Source: Tepidibacter thalassicus DSM 15285
GTDB lineage: Bacteria; Bacillota; Clostridia; Peptostreptococcales; Peptostreptococcaceae
Direction: 5' to 3'
DNA length: 64,000 nt
Assembly (NCBI RefSeq): GCF_900129915.1
Contig: NZ_FQXH01000009.1
Span: 1-64,000 of the forward strand
Part shown: piece after piece, positions 27,533 to 36,493 of the stretch
Layout of the letters: the number at the start of each line of letters is the position of its first letter
Position numbering within the stretch: the first letter of the stretch is position 1
Made by a program: the position numbers and the translations under genes
Notes under the pieces: generated by a model
Told to the model about the DNA's origin: nothing
Seen by the model: the letters and a program-made list of their open reading frames with translations, nothing else
Database searches by the model: none

Positions 27533-28648
27533 ATGAACAAAGAGGTTGTATCTGATAAGCAGGGAATAGCCACAATAGTTTGGTTTATAATTGGTTCATC
27601 TTCGGTATTTATAATGGGGTTAAATGCTAAACAAGATTTGTGGTTAGCTATTATTTTAGGAATTTTTATGGCTATACCCATGGCTGTTATATATGCACGA
27701 TTACATTATATTTTTCCAAATAAAAATTTATTTGATATTATTGAATGTTGTTTTGGAAAATTTTTAGGAAGGGCTTTAATATTTTTATTTGTCTGTTTTA
27801 CATTTTATTGGGCTGCTGATGTTGCAGTTAATTACGGCAATTTTATAAATTTTATATTTGTTGTAAGTTTTGATAAAACTCCTATGATTATACCTATAAT
27901 GTTTATTATAGGGTTATCTGGGTGGGGAGCAAAATGTGGAATTGAAGTTTTGGGAAGATACAGTGAGTTTTTTTTAAAAGTTCCTATAATTTTTTTATTT
28001 GTATCTATAATACTATTAATTCCTGAAATGGATATAAATAATATTCAACCGATATTCTATAATGGAATTGATCCTATTTTGAAAGGTGCATTAAATTCTT
28101 TTTCTTTTCCATTTGGTCAAATAGTAGCTTTTTCTATGGTTTTTTCTAATTTTACAAAAAGAAAATACTCACCATACAAAATTTATACTATGGGTTTATC
28201 ATTGGGAGGAATAATTTTATTTTTATCTTCATTGATGAGCATATTGGTTATTGGAATTAGTGGAGCGGAGATTAAATATTATTCTATTTACGAGACTGTT
28301 AGAAGGATAAATATTGGATATATGATACAGAGTATAGAAGTGATTGTAGCTACTGTATTTATTTTAGGTGGTTTTGTAAAAATATGTATATTGTTGATGT
28401 GTACATGTAAAGGAATAGCTAAATTATTTGAGATTACAGATTATAGATTTATTGTAACGCCTATCACTTTACTTGCAATTAATTTATCTTTTTTTCAATA
28501 TGAAAGTGTAATGCACTATTATAAATTTCAAGTAGATGTATGGTTTTATTTTACTTTTTTGTTTCAAGTATTTTTTCCTATTGTTATATGGATTGTATCG
28601 GAAATAAAAAATAAATTATCGGAAAATGTCAATCGAAATACTTTGTAA
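27533..28648 (+). CDS. Orphan spore germination permease, GerAB/GerKB type
   Basis: Ten-segment membrane protein (371 residues) of the endospore germination permease family, which forms the B subunit of nutrient germinant receptors in the spore inner membrane. The opening SDKQGIATIVWFIIGSSSVF and the NKNLFDIIE motif match the family. ATG 27533 follows GGAGG. No A or C subunit gene is adjacent, which is unusual. It resembles the second GerAB-type gene in this window (62735-63829) over most of its length. Its last codons overlap the TTGTAA repeats of the next promoter. Confidence 0.87.
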   Translation: MNKEVVSDKQGIATIVWFIIGSSSVFIMGLNAKQDLWLAIILGIFMAIPMAVIYARLHYIFPNKNLFDIIECCFGKFLGRALIFLFVCFTFYWAADVAVNYGNFINFIFVVSFDKTPMIIPIMFIIGLSGWGAKCGIEVLGRYSEFFLKVPIIFLFVSIILLIPEMDINNIQPIFYNGIDPILKGALNSFSFPFGQIVAFSMVFSNFTKRKYSPYKIYTMGLSLGGIILFLSSLMSILVIGISGAEIKYYSIYETVRRINIGYMIQSIEVIVATVFILGGFVKICILLMCTCKGIAKLFEITDYRFIVTPITLLAINLSFFQYESVMHYYKFQVDVWFYFTFLFQVFFPIVIWIVSEIKNKLSENVNRNTL

Positions 28649-28694
28649 TTTGTAACTTTTTTGTAACCACTTAAAATATTTAATTTTGTACAAT
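28643..28694 (+). promoter_or_regulatory. Direct-repeat activator box and promoter of lipoprotein 28732
   Basis: TTGTAAC at 28650-28656 and 28661-28667 (11-base period, N4 gap), with a further TTGTAAT at 28643-28649. Exactly 21 bases separate the last repeat from the -10 hexamer TACAAT (28689-28694). The same geometry occurs before the lipoprotein genes at 59067 and 62021. This is the layout of an OmpR/PhoB-type activator site replacing a -35 element. Confidence 0.6.
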
Positions 28695-28731
28695 AAATAT
28701 AGAAACGAAATAAATATAGGAGGTAGATAAT

Positions 28732-29562
28732 ATGAAAGCATTGATAAAAAAGACAAGTGTTTTGTTATTAACAGGAGTTTTGGCTTTAGGAGCAATGGGG
28801 TGTGCAAATGTAAATGCACAAAATGATGAATTTAAAATAGGAGATAAATTTACTAAAATGGGTGATAAGGCATATGTCGTAGATTACAAGTTAGAAGATG
28901 TAACAGGAGATAACATTAAAGATAATGTTATATTAGTTGGAACAAAAACAGTTAGCGATATATTTTGCGATACGTTAACTGTTGTAGTTCAAGATGGAAA
29001 AACTAAGGAATATTCAAAAGCAACATACAAAGATTTTGGTGGATATCAAGATGAAGAAATGTTGTTTATAGGAGATTTTACTGGAGATAAAGTAAAAGAT
29101 GTAATGGTAAGTGCATCTACAGGAGGAAGTGGTGGAATAGTAGATCATATGATAGCTACTTTTAAAGATAATAAGCCATCTGTGATATTTACAGATAAAG
29201 AAAATGCAGGTATTGATATAAATGGGAAATATATAGATGGATATAAGGCAGAAATTGAATTTAAAGATTTAAATAAGAAGGTATTACTAGATGTAAGTGC
29301 TAGTAAAGATATGTATATAGAACAAGGTATTTACGATAAAGAAGGGAAGTTATTGCAAAAAGTAGAACCTTGGATATATCCATTTTCACAGTTAGAGCCT
29401 ATTGATTATAATGGAGATGGAACATTTGAATTGAGAGGATATCAAAGAATAGTAGGTACTAGTAATGCAGATACAATTTCTCATGTTGAATCAATTTTAA
29501 AATTTGAAAATGATAAGTGGAATACAAAAGAGGCTCAGTATTCAACTTATTTAGTTAAATAA
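28732..29562 (+). CDS. Lipoprotein with FG-GAP/VCBS-like repeats, unknown function
   Basis: A 276-residue exported protein with signal peptide and lipobox LGAMGC (Cys24). Acidic repeat motifs VTGDNIKDNVILVG, FTGDKVKDVMVS and YNGDGTFELRGY look like FG-GAP or calcium-binding blade motifs. ATG 28732 follows AGGAGG. It is monocistronic with its own terminator. It resembles in style the lipoprotein at 59067 and shares its promoter design. No enzyme motif is seen. Confidence 0.8.
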   Translation: MKALIKKTSVLLLTGVLALGAMGCANVNAQNDEFKIGDKFTKMGDKAYVVDYKLEDVTGDNIKDNVILVGTKTVSDIFCDTLTVVVQDGKTKEYSKATYKDFGGYQDEEMLFIGDFTGDKVKDVMVSASTGGSGGIVDHMIATFKDNKPSVIFTDKENAGIDINGKYIDGYKAEIEFKDLNKKVLLDVSASKDMYIEQGIYDKEGKLLQKVEPWIYPFSQLEPIDYNGDGTFELRGYQRIVGTSNADTISHVESILKFENDKWNTKEAQYSTYLVK

Positions 29563-29568
29563 TCATGT

Positions 29569-29600
29569 TAAGCTGTCTAAAAATTTTAGACAGCTTTATT
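29569..29600 (+). terminator. Terminator after lipoprotein 28732
   Basis: AAGCTGTCTAAAA pairs with TTTTAGACAGCTT, followed by TATTTGT. Confidence 0.8.
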
Positions 29601-29615
29601 TGTATGAATTAAATG

Positions 29616-29624
29616 TGTTATAAT
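29616..29624 (+). promoter_or_regulatory. Extended -10 promoter of the formate dehydrogenase cluster
   Basis: TGTTATAAT, a TG-N-TATAAT extended -10. The -35 is weak. It would start the long fdh-tup-moa transcript about 40 bases upstream of the coding start. Confidence 0.5.
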
Positions 29625-29678
29625 TACAGTAAAGTAAAGTTTAGGTAAAGGGGTATAAAAATAAGGGGGAGAAAATGT

Positions 29679-32381
29679 ATGGTCGGTATAAGGATTAATG
29701 GGAAAAATATTTGCGTTCCTAAAGACTACACAATACTTAAGGCTTGTGAGAGTATAGGTATTAATATTCCTACATTTTGTCATGATGACAGATTAGTTCC
29801 TGATGCAGCTTGTAGAATGTGTGTTGTAGAAGTTGTAGGTGCTAAAAATCTTCTTACAGCGTGTTCTACTCCGGTAACTGATGGAATGGAAATTTATACT
29901 CACAGTGAAAAGGTAATAGAAGCTAGAAAAGAGATTTTAAGGCTTATATTATCCAATCATCCAATGGATTGTCTGACATGTGAAAAAGCAGGAAATTGTA
30001 AGTTGCAAAATTACTGTTATGAATATGAAGTAAAGGAAGTAAATTTTGATTGTAAAGAGAAAAAATTTGACATAGATGATAGTAACCCTTTTTATTATTT
30101 TGATCAAAATAAGTGTATCATGTGTGGAAAATGTGTAAGAGTTTGTTCAGAACTTCAATGTAGTAATGCTATATCTATTAGTGAAAGAGGGTTTGAAACT
30201 CGTATTTCTACTCCGTTTAATAAAGGGATTGAGAATTCTGATTGTGTATCTTGTGGCAATTGTGTATCAGTATGTCCAGTAGGGGCACTTATGCCAAAAT
30301 CAAATGAAAAATTTAGAGCTTGGGAAGTTAGAAAAGTTAGAACTACATGTTCTTATTGTGGAGTAGGCTGTCAAATGGATTTACTTGTAAAAGATGATAA
30401 TGTTGTAGGGGTAGAACCTGCAAATGGACCTTCTAATAAGGGGCTTTTGTGCGTTAAAGGTAAATTTGGATATAGATTTATAAATCATTCTGATAGATTA
30501 AAAAAACCATTAGTTAAGAGAAATGGAAAATTTGAAGAAGTTTCTTGGAAAGAGGCTTACGATATTATAGCTACAAAAGTAAATTATATTAAAACTAAAT
30601 ATGGAGCTGATTCTTTTGCTGGACTTACTTCTGCAAGATGTACAAATGAAGAAAATTATTTATTTCAAAAGTTATTTAGAGCAGTAATAGGTACTAATAA
30701 CGTAGATCACTGTGCTCGACTCTGACATTCATCTACGGTTGCAGGACTTGCAACAACACTTGGAAGTGGAGCGATGACTAACAGTATAGATGAAGTTTTA
30801 AATGCAGATGTTATATTTGTAACTGGATCTAATACAACGGAAAATCATCCTGTAATTGCTGCTCAAATGAGACAGGCAAAGAAAAGAGGAGCAAAAATTA
30901 TAGTAGCAGATCCGAGAAAAATCGATTTAGTTAAAGATGCTGATGTTTTTCTTCAAATAAAACCAGGAACTAATATAGCACTTTTAAATGCTATGATGAA
31001 TGTAATTATAGAAGAAGGTCTTGAAGATAGAGAATATATTAGGGAAAGAACAGAAAACTATGAAGCTTTAAAAGATATTGTGAAAGATTATACTCCTGAA
31101 AGATGTGCGGATATTTGTGGGGTTAAAGCTGAAGATATTAAAAAAGCTGCGAGAATTTATGCGCAAGCTCCTAAGGCTGGGATATTTTATGCCATGGGTA
31201 TAACACAACACAAAACAGGAACTCATGGAGTTATGTCTGTGTCTAATTTAGCACTACTTTGTGGAAATATAGGAATAGAATCAGGTGGAGTAAATCCACT
31301 AAGAGGACAAAATAATGTTCAAGGAGCTTGTGATATGGGTGGACTTCCAGGAACTTTTCCTGGATATCAAAAGGTAGTAGATTCTAATGTCATTAAAAAG
31401 TTTGAAAAAGCTTGGAGTGTAAAGTTATCTGATAAGGTAGGTCTTACAATACCTGAAATTATGCATGGTGCTGAAACTGGTGATATTAAATTTATGTATA
31501 TAATGGGAGAAAATCCGATGCTTTCAGATCCCGATATAAATCATGTTAAAAAAGGACTTGAAAATTTAGAATTTTTGGTAGTTCAAGATATTTTCTTAAC
31601 GGAAACAGCTGAGCTTGCAGATGTTGTGCTTCCAGCTTCTTCGTTTGCAGAAAAAGATGGAACATTTACGAATACAGAAAGAAGAGTGCAAAGAGTTAGA
31701 AAAGCTATAAATCCAATAGGGGATTCAAAACCTGATTGGAAGATATTGATGGAAATAATGAATAAATTAGGATATAAAAAGAAGTATTTATCACCATCTG
31801 ACATAATGGATGAAATAGCTTCGGTTACTCCACAATATGGTGGAATAAGTTATGAAAGGATAGATAAAGTAGGTATTCAGTGGCCTTGTCCGACTAAAGA
31901 TCATCTTGGAACCAAGTATCTTCACAAGAGGAGTTGTGCTAGAGGAAAGGGATTATTTATGCCGGTTGATTATGTAAAAAGTGCAGAGGTTTCAGATTGT
32001 GATTATCCTTTGATAATGACAACAGGAAGAATACTATATCATTATCATACGAGAACTATGACTGGGAGAGTTGAAGGGTTGAACAAAAAAGCTGGTTATT
32101 CTTATGTAGAAATAAATCCATCTACTGCAAATAAATTAGGTGTAAAAGATGGTGAAAAAGTTAAGCTTTATTCAAGACGTGGAGAAATAACTACGACTGC
32201 TAAAATAACTGATATTGTAGAAGAAGATGTAGTATTTATGCCATTTCATTTTGCTGATGGTGCAGCAAATTATTTAACTAATACAGAACTCGATGATATA
32301 TGTAAAATACCTGAACTTAAGGTATGTGCAGTGAGGCTTGAAAAAATTAGTGAAAAAGTTTTGGAGGAAGTCTATGTTTAG
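29679..32381 (+). CDS. fdhF: Selenocysteine formate dehydrogenase, molybdenum/tungsten (FdhF/FdhA type)
   Basis: Interconverts formate and CO2 at a Mo/W bis-pterin site. One 900-residue protein is read through an in-frame TGA at 30723-30725 (Sec349), in the context ARL-U-HSSTVAGL typical of FdhF. The N-terminus is NuoG-like: [2Fe-2S] (CRMCVVEVVG), His-Cys cluster (HPMDCLTCEKAGNC), 4Fe-4S pairs (CIMCGKCVRVC, CVSCGNCVSVCP), then the CSYCGVGCQMD cluster and the pterin-binding domains. This long form suggests electron exchange with ferredoxin, NAD or the hydrogenase. ATG 29679 follows GGGGGAG. Automated annotation would likely split it in two. Confidence 0.95.
30723..30765 (+). promoter_or_regulatory. 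SECIS element for selenocysteine insertion
   Basis: Directly after the TGA codon, GTTGCA and TGCAAC form a stem with a small G-rich loop (GGTTGCAGGACTTGCAAC). This resembles the apical part of the E. coli fdhF SECIS hairpin in sequence and in distance from the UGA. Confidence 0.8.
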
Positions 32382-32862
32382 GGTAGGAATAATTACGGCG
32401 AGTGATAAAGGATATGCTGGAGAGAGAAATGATGAAAGTGGAAAGATAATAGAAGAAATAGTAACTAAAAGGGGGTATGCTGTGGAGAAATACTTGGTGC
32501 TTCCTGATGATGAAGATGCTCTTTTGAATGAAATGATATATATGAGTGATGATTTAGGGGTAGATTTAATACTTACAACTGGAGGAACAGGATTTAGTGA
32601 GAGAGATGTAACTCCGGAAGCTACATTAAAAGCAGTAAATAGGCTTGCATTAGGAATATCTGAAGCCATGAGGTATTATAGTCTATCTATTACTAAAAGA
32701 GCAATGTTATCTCGAGGTATTAGTGGAATACGAAATAAAACATTAATTATAAATTTACCTGGAAGTCCTAAAGCTGTAAGAGAATCTTTGGAATATATAA
32801 TAGATAGTGTTCATCATGGACTTGAGGTGCTTACAGGAAAAGCATCTGAGTGTGCAAGATAG
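32374..32862 (+). CDS. mog: Molybdopterin adenylyltransferase (MogA/MoaB family)
   Basis: Activates molybdopterin with AMP before metal insertion. The protein has 162 residues, with the family core TTGGTGFSERDVTPEAT near residue 70 and NLPGSPKAVRE near 128. ATG 32374 is 6 bases after GGAGG and overlaps the end of fdhF by 8 bases, so it is coupled to the enzyme that needs the cofactor. Confidence 0.9.
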   Translation: MFRVGIITASDKGYAGERNDESGKIIEEIVTKRGYAVEKYLVLPDDEDALLNEMIYMSDDLGVDLILTTGGTGFSERDVTPEATLKAVNRLALGISEAMRYYSLSITKRAMLSRGISGIRNKTLIINLPGSPKAVRESLEYIIDSVHHGLEVLTGKASECAR

Positions 32863-32870
32863 GGGAATTT

Positions 32871-33482
32871 ATGAAAGAATTTGGAAGTGCAGTAATACTT
32901 GCTGGTGGAAAAAGCAGTAGAATGAAATTTGATAAACAATTTTTGGAGATAGGTAAAATAAGATTAATAGATAATATAATAAATCAATTAAAATGGGAAT
33001 TTGAAGAGATAATAATAGTTACAAATAAGCCAGAATATTATTTAGAATTTTCACAGAAGGTAGTTTCTGACGAAATAAAACAAAAAGGGCCTTTAAGTGG
33101 AATTCACATTGGACTTAAAGAAAGTTCAAGTAAATACGTTTATTTTGTAGCTTGTGATATGCCAATTATAAATATTAATTATGTAAAATATATGAAATAT
33201 AAAATAAAAGATAAAAATGTAAGTGCATGTGTAACAAAATCAAGTGATTGGGTGGAACCTTTTAATGCTTTTTATAGTAGAGATATAATAAATGATGTAG
33301 AAAATCATTTATTAGAAGGCAAAAGGTCTGTATTTTCTCTCCTCAAAAAATTAAATACTTTTTATATTGAGGAGAGATGTGCAAGAAAATTTAGTCCTAA
33401 TTGGGATATGTTTTTTAATCTAAATACAAAAGAAGATTTAATTAATTATCTAAAGTTGATAGGGAATGAATTGAATGGATGA
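32871..33482 (+). CDS. mobA: Molybdenum cofactor guanylyltransferase (MobA)
   Basis: Adds GMP to molybdopterin to form the dinucleotide used by formate dehydrogenases. The 203-residue protein shows the nucleotide-binding signature LAGGKSSRMKFDK at residues 11-23 and the acidic CDMP motif. ATG 32871 follows AGGGGAA. Overlaps fdhD by 8 bases. Confidence 0.9.
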   Translation: MKEFGSAVILAGGKSSRMKFDKQFLEIGKIRLIDNIINQLKWEFEEIIIVTNKPEYYLEFSQKVVSDEIKQKGPLSGIHIGLKESSSKYVYFVACDMPIININYVKYMKYKIKDKNVSACVTKSSDWVEPFNAFYSRDIINDVENHLLEGKRSVFSLLKKLNTFYIEERCARKFSPNWDMFFNLNTKEDLINYLKLIGNELNG

Positions 33483-34239
33483 TGTAAAGAGTATTGAGAT
33501 AATTAAATACAAAAATGGAAATATGAATAGAGAAGAAGATATAGTAGTTGTTGAATATCCATTTACTATATTTTTGAATGAAAAGGAATTTGTAACGCTA
33601 CTTTGTTCTCCTAAATCTTTGGATTATTTGGCTGTGGGATTTTTAGCTTCTGAAGGAATTATAAATTCTAAAGAAGATATACATAAGATAGTAGTTGATA
33701 AAGAAAAGGGATATGGGTACGTATATACAAAGGATAAAAGTTTGATATTAGACAAACTTTACGGAAAGAGAATTATAACAAGTGGTTGTGGAAAAGGATC
33801 TTTGTTTTACAATGTAGTAGATGCATTTAAAAGTAAAAAAATAGATAGCAAAATTTTTATCAATCCTAATGAGATAATAAACTTAATTAAAGATTTCAAT
33901 GTGAAATCAGAGGTTTTTAGGCAAACAGGAGGGGTTCATAGTTGTGCTCTTTGTAATAGTGATAGAATAATATTGTTTGAAGAAGATATAGGAAGGCATA
34001 ATGCACTTGATAAGATAGTAGGTATGTGTTTAATTGAGGATATAGATTTACATGATAAAATAATTCTTACAAGTGGAAGGATATCATCAGAAATAGTTAT
34101 AAAAATAGCAAAGATAAAAATTCCAGTGATAGTTTCAAGGTCAGCTCCTACTAGTCTTGCAATAGATATTGCAAGGGAGTTGAATATAACATTAATAGGA
34201 TTTGCAAGGGGAGAAAAAATGAATATTTATTCTAACTAA
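33475..34239 (+). CDS. fdhD: Formate dehydrogenase accessory sulfurtransferase (FdhD)
   Basis: Transfers sulfur from a cysteine desulfurase to the Mo/W centre of formate dehydrogenase. The 254-residue protein contains RQTGGVHSCALC and EEDIGRHNALDKIVG, which are diagnostic. At the site of the E. coli CxxC sulfur-carrying pair, only one cysteine is seen (TSGCGKGS); a different CxxC lies in HSCALC. ATG 33475 overlaps the mobA stop. Confidence 0.93.
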   Translation: MDDVKSIEIIKYKNGNMNREEDIVVVEYPFTIFLNEKEFVTLLCSPKSLDYLAVGFLASEGIINSKEDIHKIVVDKEKGYGYVYTKDKSLILDKLYGKRIITSGCGKGSLFYNVVDAFKSKKIDSKIFINPNEIINLIKDFNVKSEVFRQTGGVHSCALCNSDRIILFEEDIGRHNALDKIVGMCLIEDIDLHDKIILTSGRISSEIVIKIAKIKIPVIVSRSAPTSLAIDIARELNITLIGFARGEKMNIYSN

Positions 34240-34258
34240 AATACAAGGGGGATTAAAT

Positions 34259-35110
34259 ATGAAAAAATTATTATCAATTTTAACATCGTTAGTTTTAGTA
34301 TTTACATTATTAGTAGGCTGTTCTAGCACGAATAATCAAAATAATAATACATCTAATCAAAAATCTAGTATAATACTTGCCACTACAACAAGTACACGAG
34401 ATAGTGGACTTTTAGATTATTTACTTCCAGAGTTTAAGAAAGATACAGGAATAGAAGCTAAAGTTATTGCTGTTGGTACGGGTAAGGCACTTCAAATGGG
34501 AGTAGATGGAGAAGCAGATGTACTTTTGGTACATGCAAAGGATAAGGAACTGGAATTTGTAAAAAATGGAGATGGAATTGAAAGACATGATGTGATGTAC
34601 AATGATTTTGTACTTGTTGGACCGAAAGATGATAAAGTTAAATTAAAAGAGAATTATCCAAATGACATAATAGGTGCATTAAAGGCAATAAATGAAAATA
34701 AAGTTAAGTTTATATCAAGAGGAGATGACTCAGGAACTAATAAAAAAGAGCTTAAACTTTGGAAAAAAGCAGGAATAACACCTGAAGGAGATTTTTATAT
34801 AGAAGCAGGAAAAGGTATGGGAGATGTTTTAAAAATGACTGATGAGATGCAAGGATATACTTTGACTGATAGAGCTACATACTTATCTATGAAAGATAAT
34901 TTAAATCTTGAAATATTAGTTGAAAAAAATGATGAGTTATTTAATCAATATGGAGTTATTCTTGTTAACCCTGATAAAAATAAAAATATAAATGCAGATG
35001 GTGCAAAAAAATTTATAGAATGGATTTTAGGTCAAAAAGCTCAACAAATGATAGCAGAGTATGGTAAAGATAAGTTTGGACAAGCATTATTTGTTCCAAA
35101 TGCAAGTTAA
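34259..35110 (+). CDS. tupA: Tungstate-binding lipoprotein (TupA)
   Basis: Extracellular receptor of a tungstate (possibly also molybdate) importer. Its 283 residues start with a lipoprotein signal (lipobox LLVGC), followed by the TupA pattern LATTTSTRDSGLLDYLLP and VGTGKALQMGVDGEADVLLVH. ATG 34259 follows AAGGGGG. First of tupABC, between fdhD and moeA, so metal supply is encoded with the cofactor genes. Confidence 0.92.
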   Translation: MKKLLSILTSLVLVFTLLVGCSSTNNQNNNTSNQKSSIILATTTSTRDSGLLDYLLPEFKKDTGIEAKVIAVGTGKALQMGVDGEADVLLVHAKDKELEFVKNGDGIERHDVMYNDFVLVGPKDDKVKLKENYPNDIIGALKAINENKVKFISRGDDSGTNKKELKLWKKAGITPEGDFYIEAGKGMGDVLKMTDEMQGYTLTDRATYLSMKDNLNLEILVEKNDELFNQYGVILVNPDKNKNINADGAKKFIEWILGQKAQQMIAEYGKDKFGQALFVPNAS

Positions 35111-35154
35111 GTAATAATATGAGCACAATATATGTAATGTCAGGGAGGGAGTAG

Positions 35155-35844
35155 ATGGATTATATATTAGGAGGGGTTGAGGAAGCTGTAAAACTTTTGA
35201 TTTCATTTGATGAAGAGATTTATAGGATAATATTTTTATCTTTATTTGTATCTTCTATATCAACAATAATATCTTCTTTTTTCTGTATACCTATTGGAAT
35301 TTTTTTAGGGATAACTAATTTTAAAGGAAAAAGTTTTTTTTCAAGGATATTATATACATTAATGAGTACACCTTCAGTAGTGGTGGGCCTTTTAGTAGCT
35401 ATTGTTTTTTCTAGGAGAGGCCCACTTGGTTTTTTAAATCTTTTGTATACACCATCAGCAATGATAATTGCTCAAACTTTGCTTGTAATTCCTCTTATTT
35501 TAGGGCTTACTTATAATTTATCAAAAAATAGAGGAAAACATATTGAAAAGATAGGAATAACGCTTGGAGCTAGTAAAATTCAAGTTATAGCGCTTGTAAT
35601 AAGAGAGTTAAAAGTTGATTTGTTTATAAATGTAGTTACAACTTTTTCAAGAGCAATATCTGAAGTTGGGGCAGTTATGATTGTTGGAGGAAATATAAAA
35701 GGTCATACGAGAGTTATTACTACATCTATTGCTATGTTTAATTCTATGGGGAATTATTCCATGGCAATAGCTTTAGGGATAGTTCTTTTACTTATATCAT
35801 TTGGTATAAATAGTATTATTTATAAATACAATGTGGAGGATTAA
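35155..35844 (+). CDS. tupB: Tungstate ABC transporter permease (TupB)
   Basis: Inner-membrane subunit of 229 residues with about six segments. The coupling motif region ERKIGITLGASKIQV-like (here EKIGITLGASKIQVIA) and FSRAISEVGAVMIVGGN match TupB/ModB. ATG 35155 follows AGGGAGGG. Confidence 0.92.
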   Translation: MDYILGGVEEAVKLLISFDEEIYRIIFLSLFVSSISTIISSFFCIPIGIFLGITNFKGKSFFSRILYTLMSTPSVVVGLLVAIVFSRRGPLGFLNLLYTPSAMIIAQTLLVIPLILGLTYNLSKNRGKHIEKIGITLGASKIQVIALVIRELKVDLFINVVTTFSRAISEVGAVMIVGGNIKGHTRVITTSIAMFNSMGNYSMAIALGIVLLLISFGINSIIYKYNVED

Positions 35845-35845
35845 T

Positions 35846-36493
35846 ATGGATGTTCAGATAAGTAATCTCAAAAAATACTATAATGATAAATTAGTGTTGG
35901 ATATAGATAATCTCAAAATAAAAAAAGGGATAATAACTGGAATAGTAGGACCAAATGGTGCAGGTAAAAGTACTCTTTTAAATATAATAGCTGGTATGGA
36001 TAGTGATTTTGAAGGGACTATATTATATGATGGAAAAAGTATAAATAAAAAAATATATAAAGAGATGACCATTGTTTTTCAAAAAATTAGTTTATTTAGA
36101 AGGAGTGTATATGAAAATATTGAATATCCTTTGAAAATAAGAGGGGTTTCTAAATGGGAAAGGAGATTAAAAGTCGAAAATATACTAAAGATATTAGATA
36201 TTTTTGATTTAAAAGATAAAAAAGCTCATCTGTTATCAGGTGGAGAATCTCAAAAGGTATCATTAGGTAGGGCTTTAGTGTTTAATCCGAAGCTGTTACT
36301 TTTAGATGAACCAACATCAAATATAGATGTTAATAGTACTATTGTTATGGAAAGGGAAATTGTGAATCACAATAAAATAAACAACGCTACAGTTGTTATA
36401 ATAACTCATGATTTTAAGCAAGCAAAGAGATTATGTGATGAAATAGTTTGGATTGAAAGGGGAAAGGTAGGGAAAGTAGATGGATTTTTTTAA
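35846..36493 (+). CDS. tupC: Tungstate ABC transporter ATPase (TupC)
   Basis: Cytoplasmic ATPase, 215 residues. Walker A GPNGAGKST, signature LSGGESQKV, Walker B LLLDEPTSNID, switch TITHDF-type (IITHDF). ATG 35846 is 6 bases after GGAGG that overlaps the tupB stop. It lacks the extra C-terminal regulatory domain of ModC, as expected for TupC. Overlaps moeA by 14 bases. Confidence 0.92.
   Translation: MDVQISNLKKYYNDKLVLDIDNLKIKKGIITGIVGPNGAGKSTLLNIIAGMDSDFEGTILYDGKSINKKIYKEMTIVFQKISLFRRSVYENIEYPLKIRGVSKWERRLKVENILKILDIFDLKDKKAHLLSGGESQKVSLGRALVFNPKLLLLDEPTSNIDVNSTIVMEREIVNHNKINNATVVIITHDFKQAKRLCDEIVWIERGKVGKVDGFF

Noticed and set aside
30723-30725. In-frame stop codon in the formate dehydrogenase gene, as if a pseudogene
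   Set aside because: The context ARL-UGA-HSST, the SECIS-like hairpin just after it and the intact sequence on both sides indicate selenocysteine.
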